Source of the DNA: a virus
Virus record (IMG/VR): IMGVR_UViG_3300023284_000344
Location: 1-36,737 of that record
DNA: 36,737 bases
Strand: one strand, 5' to 3'
Position numbers and translations under genes: made by a program. Below, in pieces: positions 1-6,416 of the stretch (positions within the stretch are counted from its first letter, which is position 1; the number at the start of each line of letters is the position of its first letter). Under the pieces are notes generated by a model that searched no databases, was not told the DNA's origin, and saw only the letters and a list, made by a program, of their open reading frames with translations.

Positions 1-74
1 GACTGGTTCGGGAACCGCACGGCGAGACTCTTATGTGGTGTCCCGAGTGCGGCGGTGGAGATTTGGAATCGTGA
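1..74 (+). CDS. 3' end of an unidentified gene (partial)
   Basis: An open frame runs in from the left edge and stops with TGA at 72-74. Its last residues read PHGETLMWCPECGGGDLES. The CPEC pair looks like half of a zinc ribbon, as in many small phage proteins. The stop overlaps the GTG start of the next gene (GTGA), which is the pattern used through this operon and is the main reason to believe the frame. Too little is present to name a function. Confidence 0.5.
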   Translation, partial: LVREPHGETLMWCPECGGGDLES

Positions 75-334
75 CCGATAAAGAACTTGCAGCAAAAGTG
101 GTGGCGCTCGGTATTGGTGAGCAAACAGAAAGCGAGGCTTATTGCGGTTACTACGTTCTGCGAGGCACACCAGAACCCATGTTGCCAGAGCGATTCGTTC
201 GAGACTGGCGAGTAGTGGGCGCTATTCTTGAAAAGGTGTCTATGGAGAAACCGGAACTGGATCACATAAAGATCAGTGTTCCTGCACAGGCGCGAGAAAT
301 AATTGAGTGGGGAGTGGAGATATTAAATGCGTGA
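71..334 (+). CDS. small hypothetical phage protein, 87 aa
   Basis: I chose the GTG at 71 because it overlaps the upstream TGA (GTGA) and has GGAG at 57-60 ten bases before it. A longer frame from 35 would begin with a Val/Arg/Trp-rich stretch that does not look natural. The protein starts MTDKELAAKVVALG and is mixed alpha/beta, with no membrane segment and no recognised motif. Such ~90-residue proteins are common in early operons of tailed phages. Its 3' end overlaps the HNH gene by 8 bases. No function can be assigned. Confidence 0.7.
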   Translation: MTDKELAAKVVALGIGEQTESEAYCGYYVLRGTPEPMLPERFVRDWRVVGAILEKVSMEKPELDHIKISVPAQAREIIEWGVEILNA

Positions 335-809
335 TTTACACACAGCAATACGCGACGTTCTTAATTATGACCCAGACACAGGGCGATTCACATGGACAGT
401 TAATCGCGGCACCATGAAAGCCGGGTGGATTGCTGGTCACAAAGATAATTATGGCAGACCCAAGTTACAGGTATTCGGACAGCGATATTTACAGTCTCGG
501 CTCGCGTGGTACTGGATGACAGGCGCTTGGCCGAAGGATCAGATTGACCACATCAATCAGGATCACTCAGATAACAGGTGGTTGAATCTGCGTGAGGCTA
601 CTTGCTCTGAAAACCAGATGAACAGAACGGTTCGCGCTGACAATAAGATTGGCTACAAAGGCGTGAGACAGGTAGGTAATCGCTTCCGCGCTGTGATCTG
701 GATTAACGGCAAGAACAAGCATCTTGGCTACTTCGATACTTGGTGGCTTGCTCACCGCGCTTACTGGCGGGCAGCGCAAGAATTACACGGCGAGTTTGCT
801 CATGCGTAA
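327..809 (+). CDS. HNH homing endonuclease with AP2 DNA-binding domain
   Basis: The N-terminal half is a phage HNH domain: a DPDTGRFTW entry, then QIDHINQDHSDNRWLNLREA, where DH supplies the catalytic His and the N-rich part is the usual N-x-N-L-R segment. CSENQMNR follows. The C-terminal half, residues 110-155, is an AP2-type domain: GYKGVRQVGNRFRAVIW, then LGYFDTWWLAHRAY. These proteins are free-standing homing nucleases that cut DNA lacking the gene and spread by repair. It lies in the same direction as the operon, overlaps the upstream gene by 8 bases, and has GGAG about nine bases before its ATG, so it is probably translated from the operon message. The assignment is secure at family level. 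Confidence 0.92.
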   Translation: MRDLHTAIRDVLNYDPDTGRFTWTVNRGTMKAGWIAGHKDNYGRPKLQVFGQRYLQSRLAWYWMTGAWPKDQIDHINQDHSDNRWLNLREATCSENQMNRTVRADNKIGYKGVRQVGNRFRAVIWINGKNKHLGYFDTWWLAHRAYWRAAQELHGEFAHA

Positions 810-845
810 CCGCGCCATCATAGAGGCTTGTGTGGAGGCACAGAC

Positions 846-989
846 ATGAAAACCCCATCACCCGAACGCAACGTGCGCCGATACCGGCGCGAAGGTCTGC
901 CGAATGGCAAGCTGTTCGATCTGTATGCTTACAAGAAGGCGTGGTATCGGGTAGGACAACAACTGCGAAGGAAACGAAATGAGATATGA
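846..989 (+). CDS. small basic hypothetical protein, 47 aa
   Basis: ATG at 846 follows TGGAGG by eight bases. The 47-residue product is strongly basic: MKTPSPERNVRRYRREG, then a C-terminal LRRKRNEI. It has tyrosines in the middle and no membrane segment. The stop overlaps the start of the next gene by 11 bases. The charge pattern would suit a nucleic-acid-binding peptide, but that is inference only. Confidence 0.6.
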   Translation: MKTPSPERNVRRYRREGLPNGKLFDLYAYKKAWYRVGQQLRRKRNEI

Positions 990-1227
990 AATTATCAAGA
1001 ACACCAGCAATTCTTGTGTTGGTGCTAATGGCTTTGCCATTTGTAAAGATAAGCAAATCCTTCCCGGCTGGTTTGAAACGAAAGACGCAGCACAAAAACA
1101 TCTTGCTACGCTTAATGACGAACAGGAAGCCGAAGAAAACCTGACCAAAGAACAATGGTGGCAATCGCTCGACCAGGACGAGGAATACATCAATCAGGTT
1201 ACAGATCAGGAGTGGCCGTACAAGTGA
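979..1227 (+). CDS. hypothetical protein, 82 aa
   Basis: The product begins MRYEIIKNTSNSCVGANG and has a short beta-rich N-terminal part. This resembles the small domains in which a residue string is followed by a helix with KDAAQKHLATLND, and the C-terminus is very acidic. ATG at 979 is preceded by GAAGGAAACG. Its stop overlaps the GTG of the next gene (GTGA at 1224-1227). No family name is recognised. Its place in the operon and the overlaps on both sides support it as a real gene. Confidence 0.7.
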   Translation: MRYEIIKNTSNSCVGANGFAICKDKQILPGWFETKDAAQKHLATLNDEQEAEENLTKEQWWQSLDQDEEYINQVTDQEWPYK

Positions 1228-1670
1228 GGCAGGTTAAACGCTGGCGTTACTATTGCGATTTCTGCAAAAAAAGCGGAGGACGCAAAGATTGTATCGTGAA
1301 GCATGAGCGAGGCTGTACCGCTTGCCCGGATCGTGTCTGTGGTCTTTGCCTACATTGCGGAGAGGTTCAGCCAGAATTAAGCACCCTGACTGGATTTATC
1401 GATACATATTGCAAGGATTTGCCGAGATACGATATTTATGCTGACGACGGTATCCGACGAATCCGTGATCGTGAAATGCTCTCCGTTTCCGGCGACAAAT
1501 TAGACCCAATGGTCGAGGAGTTAACCGAGTTAGCAAATCATTGTCCCGCTTGCATATTGGCTGCGCTTCGTCAAGCGAAAACTGAAACGTACTCAAACTT
1601 CAAATTTAAGGAAAGCATGGATGCTTGGTGGGCAGAAGAAAACGCAAATCGGGAACCGGAATATTATTAA
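1224..1670 (+). CDS. cysteine-rich zinc-finger protein, 148 aa
   Basis: I place the start at GTG 1224, which overlaps the upstream TGA and has CAGGAG at 1207-1212. An upstream in-frame extension to 1155 is possible but would overlap the previous gene by 73 bases. Residues 10-45 carry CDFCKKSGG, a CxxH-like spacing, CTACPDRVCGLCLHC, and a later CPAC at about residue 112. Two or more bound zinc ions are likely. The rest is helical and acidic. Proteins of this sort occur among phage early genes, usually without known function. Binding of DNA or RNA is a reasonable guess. Confidence 0.75.
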   Translation: MRQVKRWRYYCDFCKKSGGRKDCIVKHERGCTACPDRVCGLCLHCGEVQPELSTLTGFIDTYCKDLPRYDIYADDGIRRIRDREMLSVSGDKLDPMVEELTELANHCPACILAALRQAKTETYSNFKFKESMDAWWAEENANREPEYY

Positions 1671-1690
1671 GTGACACTGAGGAGAACTAA

Positions 1691-1786
1691 ATGTTCGAAA
1701 CTGAGGCTAGGATAGCAACCGAAAAGCTGGAAATCTTCGCCAGCCTGCCTCGGTCTGTCACAGACGAAAACTTAAACAGGAACTAA
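1691..1786 (+). CDS. micro-ORF, 31 aa
   Basis: ATG at 1691 has a strong ribosome-binding site (GAGGAG, seven bases upstream). The 31-residue product begins MFETEARIATEKLEIFASL, is mostly one amphipathic helix and ends shortly before the next ATG at 1791. It fills an otherwise empty gap between two genes in the same direction. That position and the good ribosome-binding site are the evidence for it. Function unknown. Confidence 0.5.
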   Translation: MFETEARIATEKLEIFASLPRSVTDENLNRN

Positions 1787-1790
1787 AACT

Positions 1791-2180
1791 ATGACTGAAC
1801 TAAGCAACGAAACCACACTCGACGACGCAGTACCAAGACAGTCCAAATATCTCACCAAAGAAGATTGTGACCCGGCTATTCTGGTCTCGATCTCTGGTAT
1901 GACAATGGACGATATCGAAACAACGGACGGCGAACGGGAACGCCGAACGATATTGCATTTCAATGGCGATACAAAACCGATAATCTTGAACCAGACCAAC
2001 AAGGAATTACTCAAGGAGATTACCGGCGAAACAACTGTTGGTGGTGTCAAAGGCAAAAAAGTTGTGTTGTATAACGATCCCACCATTATATATAAGGGTA
2101 AATTAGTCGGCGGGATTCGACTGCGGGCTGCAAAGAAACAGCCAACGGAACCGGATGATCTATCAGATGTACCTTTCTAA
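1791..2180 (+). CDS. SSB-like phage DNA-metabolism protein, 129 aa
   Basis: Residues 20-110 look like a small beta-barrel: KYLTKEDCDPAILVSISG, a central acidic loop, TILHFNGDTKPIILNQTN, then VVLYNDPTIIYKGKLVGGIRLR. The tail is PTEPDDLSDVPF. An acidic C-terminus ending D-x-P-F is the hallmark of single-stranded DNA-binding proteins, where it recruits partner enzymes. The upstream domain matches a family often seen beside RecB/Cas4-type exonucleases in phages, and one is present here at 2921. A role in binding single-stranded DNA during replication or recombination is likely but not shown. Confidence 0.75.
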   Translation: MTELSNETTLDDAVPRQSKYLTKEDCDPAILVSISGMTMDDIETTDGERERRTILHFNGDTKPIILNQTNKELLKEITGETTVGGVKGKKVVLYNDPTIIYKGKLVGGIRLRAAKKQPTEPDDLSDVPF

Positions 2181-2207
2181 AATAGGTATACATCAAATAC
2201 CGATTTA

Positions 2208-2216
2208 TGCGATAAT
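2208..2216 (+). promoter_or_regulatory. extended -10 promoter for leaderless HNH gene
   Basis: TGC plus GATAAT is one mismatch from TGnTATAAT. The hexamer ends at 2216 and the ATG is at 2223, a gap of six bases. The expected transcription start is therefore the A of the ATG. There is no Shine-Dalgarno before this ATG. No good -35 is visible, which fits an extended -10 promoter. The same arrangement occurs at 6803 and 23303. Confidence 0.6.
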
Positions 2217-2222
2217 TCACCA

Positions 2223-2642
2223 ATGCGAAAGCGTTGTTTCAAATGCAAACAGTACAAATCATTGGATCAGTTTTATCGACATCCGCAAATGGCAGACGGC
2301 CATCTTGGAAAATGTAAGCACTGCGCAAAAAAGGATGTTTCTGAGCATTATCAGGAAAATCGTAGCTATTATGCTGAATATGAAAGGAAGCGATCTCAAC
2401 AACCGGAACGGAAACAAAAGGCATTGGAATATCAGCGACGACGACGGGCGAAATATCCAGGTAGGTACAAAGCATACACAGCAGTATCTAATGCAATCCG
2501 CGACGGTCGTCTTGAACGGCAACCGTGTGAAGTATGCAGTATGAAAGCACAAGCACATCACGATGATTACAGACGACCGTTAGTTGTTCGTTGGCTTTGT
2601 CGGAAACATCACCTTGAGCATCATAGCAAGAAAGCATTTTAG
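2223..2642 (+). CDS. HNH-like zinc-finger endonuclease, 139 aa
   Basis: The N-terminus has a zinc ribbon (CFKCKQYKSLDQFY, then CKHC). A basic helical spacer follows (residues 50-85), rich in Arg, Lys and Tyr. The C-terminus has CEVC, then HHDDYRRPLVVRWLCRKHH. This C..C / HHDDY..PL..WLC..HH pattern belongs to a widespread phage family treated as HNH-type endonucleases, and the gene at 23318 shares it. The gene has no ribosome-binding site and appears leaderless. It lies between the SSB-like gene and the zinc-finger gene at 2752, so it is probably a mobile insert in the operon. Confidence 0.8.
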   Translation: MRKRCFKCKQYKSLDQFYRHPQMADGHLGKCKHCAKKDVSEHYQENRSYYAEYERKRSQQPERKQKALEYQRRRRAKYPGRYKAYTAVSNAIRDGRLERQPCEVCSMKAQAHHDDYRRPLVVRWLCRKHHLEHHSKKAF

Positions 2643-2751
2643 GGCAACTCTCGCAGGTTGCCCGCGGCAAACAGACCATCACGGTCACCAAGCAGTAGGC
2701 TCAGGCAGCACCTTCGCCGCGAAACGCTCCAACGAATTTTAGGAGATTGAA
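2643..2751 (+). other. short non-coding gap with hairpin, possible gene remnant
   Basis: The stretch opens with GGGCAAC (2642-2648) and GTTGCCC (2657-2663), a 7-bp stem with an 8-base loop and no T-run after it, so it is not a standard terminator. One frame reads QLSQVARGKQTITVTKQ then stops near 2698. This looks like the tail of a protein and could be what is left of a gene cut off by the HNH insert. The gap ends with the AGGAG of the next gene. Confidence 0.25.
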
Positions 2752-2934
2752 ATGGCACATGATTTCAGATGCGATTATTGCGGACAGTTCATCTCATACG
2801 ATGACATTGGCGGTGATAATCCCAAAGCAGAATGCTACATGATGACCCCAGACTCAGAATTTAGTACAGAGACATATGCAACTCATCATCTGGATTGCAA
2901 AGATTTAGATAGGAGACAACATGGCACATCCTAA
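2752..2934 (+). CDS. small zinc-finger protein, 60 aa
   Basis: TAGGAG lies seven bases before the ATG. The product carries CDYCGQFISYDDI, then an acidic middle and HHLDC near the end, so CxxC plus HxxC could bind one zinc. Its stop overlaps the start of the exonuclease gene by 14 bases, which implies coupled translation. It may be an accessory factor of the neighbouring nuclease, but this rests only on position. Confidence 0.7.
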   Translation: MAHDFRCDYCGQFISYDDIGGDNPKAECYMMTPDSEFSTETYATHHLDCKDLDRRQHGTS

Positions 2935-3586
2935 AGGCGGATACAGGATTGACGGCAAGCGTGTTCCCGGCGTTACTACCATCACCGGGCGCTTCAAGGA
3001 CTCCGGTGGTTTGCTCTACTGGGCCTTCGAACAGGGCAAGGCAGCTGAACGTGGCGAGATCGACAAACTGTATGACAAACGCGATGCTGCCGGTGAGTCC
3101 GGCACCCTGGCGCACTCGATGGTCGAGACCCACATCAAGGGCGAGAAATTCGAACATTGTGCCGATACGCCAATCAGCACCATCACCGAAGCCGAACACG
3201 CATTCAAGGCATATCTGTCATGGGCAAAGATGACAAAGCTGAAAATCGTCGAACAGGAAATGCCGATGGTGTCCGAGCGCTATCAGTTCGGTGGTTGCCC
3301 CGATGCCATCGGTAAGATCGATAGGCAGTTATGCCTGGTCGACTGGAAAACCTCATCCGGCATCTATACTGATTACCTGGTACAGATTGCAGCCTACAAG
3401 ATATTGTGGGAGGAAAATAATCCCAAGCGACCATTGAAAGGTGGTTTTCATTTGTGCCGCTTTTCCAAGCAGCATGGAGATTTCGCACATCATTATTTTC
3501 CCGAGCTCCCGACAGCCGAGCGTCAGTTTCTGCGCTTTCGGGAAGCCTATGAAGATGACAAAGAACTCAAGGCGAGAGCTAAATGA
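2921..3586 (+). CDS. PD-(D/E)XK exonuclease of RecB/Cas4 type, 221 aa
   Basis: The nuclease core is visible. SGTLAHSMVETHIKGE (about residue 60) holds the motif I His. YQFGGCPDAIGKID (about 120) gives the metal-binding Asp of the PD motif. LCLVDWKTSSGIYTDY gives D-x-K. YLVQIAAYKILW is the Q-x-x-x-Y motif typical of RecB and Cas4 nucleases. Members degrade DNA ends in phage recombination or replication. The length of about 220 residues is normal for the phage branch. It lies behind an SSB-like protein, and together they suggest a recombination or DNA-processing module. No Cas4-type Cys cluster is seen, so CRISPR adaptation is not implied. Confidence 0.88.
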   Translation: MAHPKGGYRIDGKRVPGVTTITGRFKDSGGLLYWAFEQGKAAERGEIDKLYDKRDAAGESGTLAHSMVETHIKGEKFEHCADTPISTITEAEHAFKAYLSWAKMTKLKIVEQEMPMVSERYQFGGCPDAIGKIDRQLCLVDWKTSSGIYTDYLVQIAAYKILWEENNPKRPLKGGFHLCRFSKQHGDFAHHYFPELPTAERQFLRFREAYEDDKELKARAK

Positions 3587-3756
3587 TTCAGTACACCAGA
3601 CAGGGTGACATGGACAGACTGCTGCAAAAGCAGTGGAGGGCGAAGGTATGGATGTCGGGGAACATAATGGCGACAGCGATGAACGCGAAGGTGCGACATT
3701 TTTTCAAAAACCGAGTGACACATGGCAGGTTCTCATCATCGGAGTGTTCATCTTGA
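3583..3756 (+). CDS. doubtful ORF, 57 aa
   Basis: ATG at 3583 overlaps the exonuclease stop as ATGA, the junction used elsewhere in the operon. The frame runs for 57 basic residues beginning MIQYTRQGDMDRLLQKQW. More than half of it overlaps the better-supported membrane-protein gene at 3648, and its C-terminus is low in complexity and Ser-rich. It may only be a coupling leader for the next gene. Confidence 0.3.
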   Translation: MIQYTRQGDMDRLLQKQWRAKVWMSGNIMATAMNAKVRHFFKNRVTHGRFSSSECSS

Positions 3757-3905
3757 TCATGTCATTGTTCACGATAGAGATATTGTGGGTACTGAGTGGC
3801 CGGATGCCACTGGACCAGCAACCGAAGACAGACATCGAACTAATGCCACAACGCGATTGCCATCACCTGACGGCTGAAGCGTTTGTCGATTGCATGGTTC
3901 CATGA
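3648..3905 (+). CDS. single-pass membrane protein, 85 aa
   Basis: I start at ATG 3648 because GGAGGG sits seven bases before it. A GTG at 3633 would add five residues. An acidic N-terminal part is followed by one membrane segment at about residues 27-49 (VLIIGVFILIMSLFTIEILW) and a short soluble tail with two Cys. It is probably an inner-membrane protein made early in infection. Similar one-pass proteins in phage early operons are mostly of unknown function. Confidence 0.6.
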   Translation: MDVGEHNGDSDEREGATFFQKPSDTWQVLIIGVFILIMSLFTIEILWVLSGRMPLDQQPKTDIELMPQRDCHHLTAEAFVDCMVP

Positions 3906-3935
3906 ATTTATTCTTGACCGGACAGAGGAAATCCG

Positions 3936-4112
3936 ATGGCTGAATGGACGAAAACATTTGTACAACTGGCCCAGTCACCACCGAGGCTGTCCCAAACTGA
4001 CGATGGCTATGCGAACGAATTTTGGGAAAAGCTGTATGAAGCGTTTCGAGACAGAATGCTTTACGAAATAGCGGAAGGTGATTTACTCCAGACAAGACTA
4101 AATGATGAGTGA
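3936..4112 (+). CDS. small hypothetical protein, 58 aa
   Basis: ATG at 3936 follows AGAGGAAA. The product starts MAEWTKTFVQLAQSPPRLS and has an acidic-aromatic helix containing NEFWEKLYEAFRDRMLYEI, ending LLQTRLNDE. Composition and ribosome-binding site make this frame better than the overlapping frame 3883-4071, which is rich in Cys, His and Met without order. The stop lies inside the start of the next gene (overlap of 11 bases). Function unknown. Confidence 0.6.
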   Translation: MAEWTKTFVQLAQSPPRLSQTDDGYANEFWEKLYEAFRDRMLYEIAEGDLLQTRLNDE

Positions 4113-4488
4113 GCTTCCAAAAACCTGTCCCGAATGTGGCAACTGGATTGAGCGAGATGGCCGCGAGGTCGGGGCTGCATTGAGAGAGCGCATACGCACT
4201 CTGTCTAGTGAAGGCAAGGGCAAGGATGACAGAATCAAAGAACTTGAGGACTTCGTGCAAGCCGAGGGAGCTGCCCACTACAGCCACAGAGAATTTGAAA
4301 AAATGGAAGCAGAACGTGATTCGTGGCGGGAAGTCGCCGCTGCAATAACCACTGATGTCAGGATGCTATACGAGGCTGCAAAAGACTTTCACGATAACTG
4401 GTGCAGCGAGGCGTTTGGCGACATCACGCATGAGGAGCTAGGGAAGGTGCTTGATGCACTGGACTCTGTTGAACAAGAACAGAGGTAG
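4102..4488 (+). CDS. zinc-ribbon and coiled-coil hypothetical protein, 128 aa
   Basis: The sequence opens with two ATG codons (4102 and 4105); either could be used. The N-terminus carries CPECGNW, half of a zinc ribbon. Residues 25-95 are charged helix with heptad-like spacing (IRTLSSEGKGKDDRIKELED, then FEKMEAERDSWREVAAAI). The form matches the Lar-like and other small phage proteins that pair a Cys motif with a helical tail. I do not see enough to call it Lar, the restriction-alleviation protein. Confidence 0.65.
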   Translation: MMSELPKTCPECGNWIERDGREVGAALRERIRTLSSEGKGKDDRIKELEDFVQAEGAAHYSHREFEKMEAERDSWREVAAAITTDVRMLYEAAKDFHDNWCSEAFGDITHEELGKVLDALDSVEQEQR

Positions 4489-4490
4489 AA

Positions 4491-4727
4491 ATGAATAAAT
4501 GGATCAAGTTCGGAAGGCCGAAACCATCCAAAACTGGCAAGACAAAGATTTGGAAGGTTCGATCATCATACGACGACTCATTAGGCGAGATCGCGTGGTA
4601 TGGGAAATGGCGTAAGTATGCGTTTTTCCCAGAAATATACACAGTATATGAGCAAGATTGCCTGCAAAAACTTTCTGAGTTTTGCGAAACGGAGTCGAAA
4701 AAGCAGCGGCAATTATGGCAAAAATGA
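4491..4727 (+). CDS. conserved-type phage hypothetical protein, 78 aa
   Basis: It starts two bases after the previous stop; AGAGGTAGAA provides the ribosome-binding site. The sequence is WIKFGRP..KTKIWKVRSSYDD, then LGEIAWYGKWRKYAFFP, then DCLQKLSEFCE. This W..V.S / LG.I.WYG.WR.Y.F.P pattern is familiar from many phage genomes, where the domain is beta-rich and has no known role. The length is normal. Confidence 0.75.
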   Translation: MNKWIKFGRPKPSKTGKTKIWKVRSSYDDSLGEIAWYGKWRKYAFFPEIYTVYEQDCLQKLSEFCETESKKQRQLWQK

Positions 4728-4957
4728 AATCAAATGTAACAACATTCACTGGCGATGTGATGTCAGCCCAGCGGGTCGTTGATTTCCTGCAAGAGCAAAT
4801 AGATGGCGGCAAGGTAACTGGAATTATTGCTGCCGTTCACACTGGCCCTGAAATGGACGGAGATGTGATTACTGCGTGGTCAACCTGCAAGAGTGGCGAG
4901 CTGGCTCATATGATGCTTTGCCTAGACCACGACATCCGAAAGATGATTCTGTCGTGA
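4715..4957 (+). CDS. hypothetical protein, 80 aa
   Basis: Two in-frame starts are near the upstream stop: ATG 4715, and ATG 4724, which overlaps that stop as ATGA. The product reads MAKMKSNVTTFTGDVMSAQR, then VVDFLQEQIDGGKVTGIIAAVHT, with C-terminal Cys and Met residues. It looks like a small alpha/beta domain of the type that reports a per-user query (IAAV, GPEMDGDVIT), but I recognise no family. The ribosome-binding site is weak, so coupling to the upstream gene is likely. Confidence 0.6.
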   Translation: MAKMKSNVTTFTGDVMSAQRVVDFLQEQIDGGKVTGIIAAVHTGPEMDGDVITAWSTCKSGELAHMMLCLDHDIRKMILS

Positions 4958-4984
4958 GGCTACCTTCTGTCCAAGGTGGAGTAA

Positions 4985-5089
4985 ATGAATAGACTTCTAG
5001 GAGAGCGAGCCGTCGCTTCCGGGTGCGCTGTACGGTCATTCATGCCCGTTTTATACAGGACGAATGCAACACCCGGATCACTGTTGTGA
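4985..5089 (+). CDS. micro-ORF, 34 aa
   Basis: AAGGTGGAG lies three to eight bases before ATG 4985. The product begins MNRLLGERAVASGCAVRSF and ends TNATPGSLL. The stop overlaps the GTG at 5086 of the next gene (GTGA), as at 71 and 1224. This may be a small protein or a leader that couples translation of the downstream membrane protein. Confidence 0.4.
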   Translation: MNRLLGERAVASGCAVRSFMPVLYRTNATPGSLL

Positions 5090-5334
5090 GTAGGATAAAT
5101 AAAGACACGCCACTTGAAGCGGAAATTCGCAGGGCTGGAGTCAAGCCAACGCCACGACAACCGGAGAAGGGTATGAAAATATCAACCATCATCAAGTTGG
5201 TATTCATTGGCATAGCTCTGTGGGGGCTGATCTGGGTGTGGCAGGAGTGGAACAGACAGGCCGACATGATCCGGCGAGGTCAGGAAGTCGGTCAGCTAAT
5301 ATCTATACCTCAACCTTCGCAACAGCACGGCTGA
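5086..5334 (+). CDS. single-pass membrane protein, 82 aa
   Basis: GTG 5086 gives MSRINKDTPLEAEIRRAGVK, a charged N-terminus that looks genuinely coded. An inner ATG at 5173 with GGAGAAGG four bases ahead would give a 53-residue form. The membrane segment is STIIKLVFIGIALWGLIWVW, followed by a charged helix. It is the last plus-strand gene of the left operon, and its 3' end overlaps the converging minus-strand gene at 5303 by 32 bases. No terminator is visible at the junction. Function unknown. Confidence 0.6.
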   Translation: MSRINKDTPLEAEIRRAGVKPTPRQPEKGMKISTIIKLVFIGIALWGLIWVWQEWNRQADMIRRGQEVGQLISIPQPSQQHG

Positions 5335-5497
5335 TACCGTCTACCTTATCAACCAAAATATCTGTAGTCTTTTCCATCTGATCGGTTCTTGTTTCGAGGA
5401 CTACGATGCGCTCGCGGGTGCGAACGAACGAGGCAAACACAGCACCGACGATGACAATGGTTTGCAAAACGAGCGCCAATATTGTTAGCGGCTCCAC
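5303..5497 (-). CDS. small membrane protein with coiled coil, 64 aa
   Basis: An N-terminal membrane helix (LTILALVLQTIVIVGAVFAS) is followed by about 40 residues of charged heptad helix (RERIVVLETRTDQMEKTTD). N-in, C-out membrane proteins with this form lie near lysis genes in many phages. The stop is one base from nothing else on its strand, so it ends the right-to-left late unit and runs into the plus-strand operon. It could be a lysis accessory or superinfection factor; neither is shown. Confidence 0.65.
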   Translation of the reverse strand: MEPLTILALVLQTIVIVGAVFASFVRTRERIVVLETRTDQMEKTTDILVDKVDGISRAVAKVEV

Positions 5498-5498
5498 C

Positions 5499-5762
5499 TC
5501 AATCTTCCATGAGTATTTGAGCGATGCGCTCAGCCTTCGACTCGACGCGAATGATATCTTTATCGTGCAGCCCTTCCAACGCCTTGACCTTCGTATCTAG
5601 TGCAGTCACGGTCGCCACCGGCACAATGCCGGCATCCTTTAACTGACTCGCCACATTGATTGAGATCCAAAACTGCATAGCGAAGGCAAGAATCGTCAAA
5701 CCACCGGCTCCACCGACAATGCTGCCGACCCACGTTAAAATAGTCTTTGTCTGGGGTGTCAT
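5499..5762 (-). CDS. small membrane protein, holin-like, 87 aa
   Basis: The product has MTPQTKTILTWVGSIVGGAG at its start, a hydrophobic helix (TILAFAMQFWISINVA) and a coiled C-terminal half (VTALDTKVKALEGLHDKDII). The Gly-rich N-terminus plus a membrane span is seen in small holin-like proteins, but a second clear span is lacking. It sits directly between two other membrane proteins and starts two bases after the upstream stop. I call it a membrane protein of the lysis region, with holin as one possibility. Confidence 0.6.
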   Translation of the reverse strand: MTPQTKTILTWVGSIVGGAGGLTILAFAMQFWISINVASQLKDAGIVPVATVTALDTKVKALEGLHDKDIIRVESKAERIAQILMED

Positions 5763-6416
5763 TTAATCTTCCTCAAGAATTGCTCGGAGTGCGGCCTTCT
5801 TTTCTTCGGTGAGACCGTACTGCTGAATGATCTGCGGTCGTTCGACCCGGATCTGTTGATACTGAGCCTGATTCTGATCGATCATTTGCTGTTGCTGCTG
5901 CAACTGTGTTGTTAGTTCCTCGAACTGATCGTTGCGCTCGTCCTCATCCTCATCGTATCTGGCAACCCTGTCTTTCAGAGCATCTATTTCTGGTGATCCT
6001 GTTACCTCAAAGGACACGGTGTTTGCTTCCTTACAATCCAGATCGCTCGTAAAGTGCTGTCGGATTACAGGGATATCACAGCGCATCAAGGCACCCATCT
6101 CGACAAGACCCTTCCTGTCATAGACCTCACCCATGCACCAGGCGTTGTAGTCGTAGCCCTGCCAACTGACAATGAATGAGCCTTTCTGGTGCGTGACGAT
6201 GCACTCGTTGATATCAACATCACCTAGACTGTGGGAGAAGCCATAGACGCGGGATGAGTCACCGCCAACAGTCACATCAGTAATGACTTCCGTTTCCTGC
6301 TCAATCTCACGGTATTGTGCTTTGGCTTTCTGCACGATTAAAAACAGCAGCAAAAACATTGCCGCCACAATCCACCAAAACAGATTGACCGGCTCGTATC
6401 TGTGATTTTGATTCAT
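5763..6416 (-). CDS. membrane-anchored periplasmic protein, 217 aa
   Basis: I use ATG 6416, which overlaps the upstream TGA as ATGA; a longer frame to 6461 adds an unlikely HIGCLGGG segment. One membrane helix lies at residues 12-30 (FWWIVAAMFLLLFLIV). An outer domain with Cys residues follows (VDINECIVTHQ, YNAWCMGEVYDRKGL, MRCDIPVI, DLDCKEAN), suggesting disulphides in the periplasm. The C-terminal 60 residues are acidic and then Gln-rich (LTTQLQQQQQMIDQNQ). The middle domain resembles a family seen in marine podoviruses near their lysis genes. Function is unknown. Confidence 0.65.
   Translation of the reverse strand: MNQNHRYEPVNLFWWIVAAMFLLLFLIVQKAKAQYREIEQETEVITDVTVGGDSSRVYGFSHSLGDVDINECIVTHQKGSFIVSWQGYDYNAWCMGEVYDRKGLVEMGALMRCDIPVIRQHFTSDLDCKEANTVSFEVTGSPEIDALKDRVARYDEDEDERNDQFEELTTQLQQQQQMIDQNQAQYQQIRVERPQIIQQYGLTEEKKAALRAILEED

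Noticed and set aside
802-849. 15-codon frame MRNRAIIEACVEAQT between the HNH gene and the 47-residue gene
   Set aside because: It overlaps both neighbours neatly (ATGA at its end) and might be a gene tail left by the HNH insertion, but it is too short to support.
3883-4071. Plus-strand frame of 62 codons
   Set aside because: It overlaps the better frame 3936-4112, which has a clear ribosome-binding site, natural composition and an operon-style overlap.
5280-5345. Bidirectional terminator at the meeting point of the two strands
   Set aside because: I looked for a stem with flanking A and T runs and found none; the genes simply overlap tail to tail.
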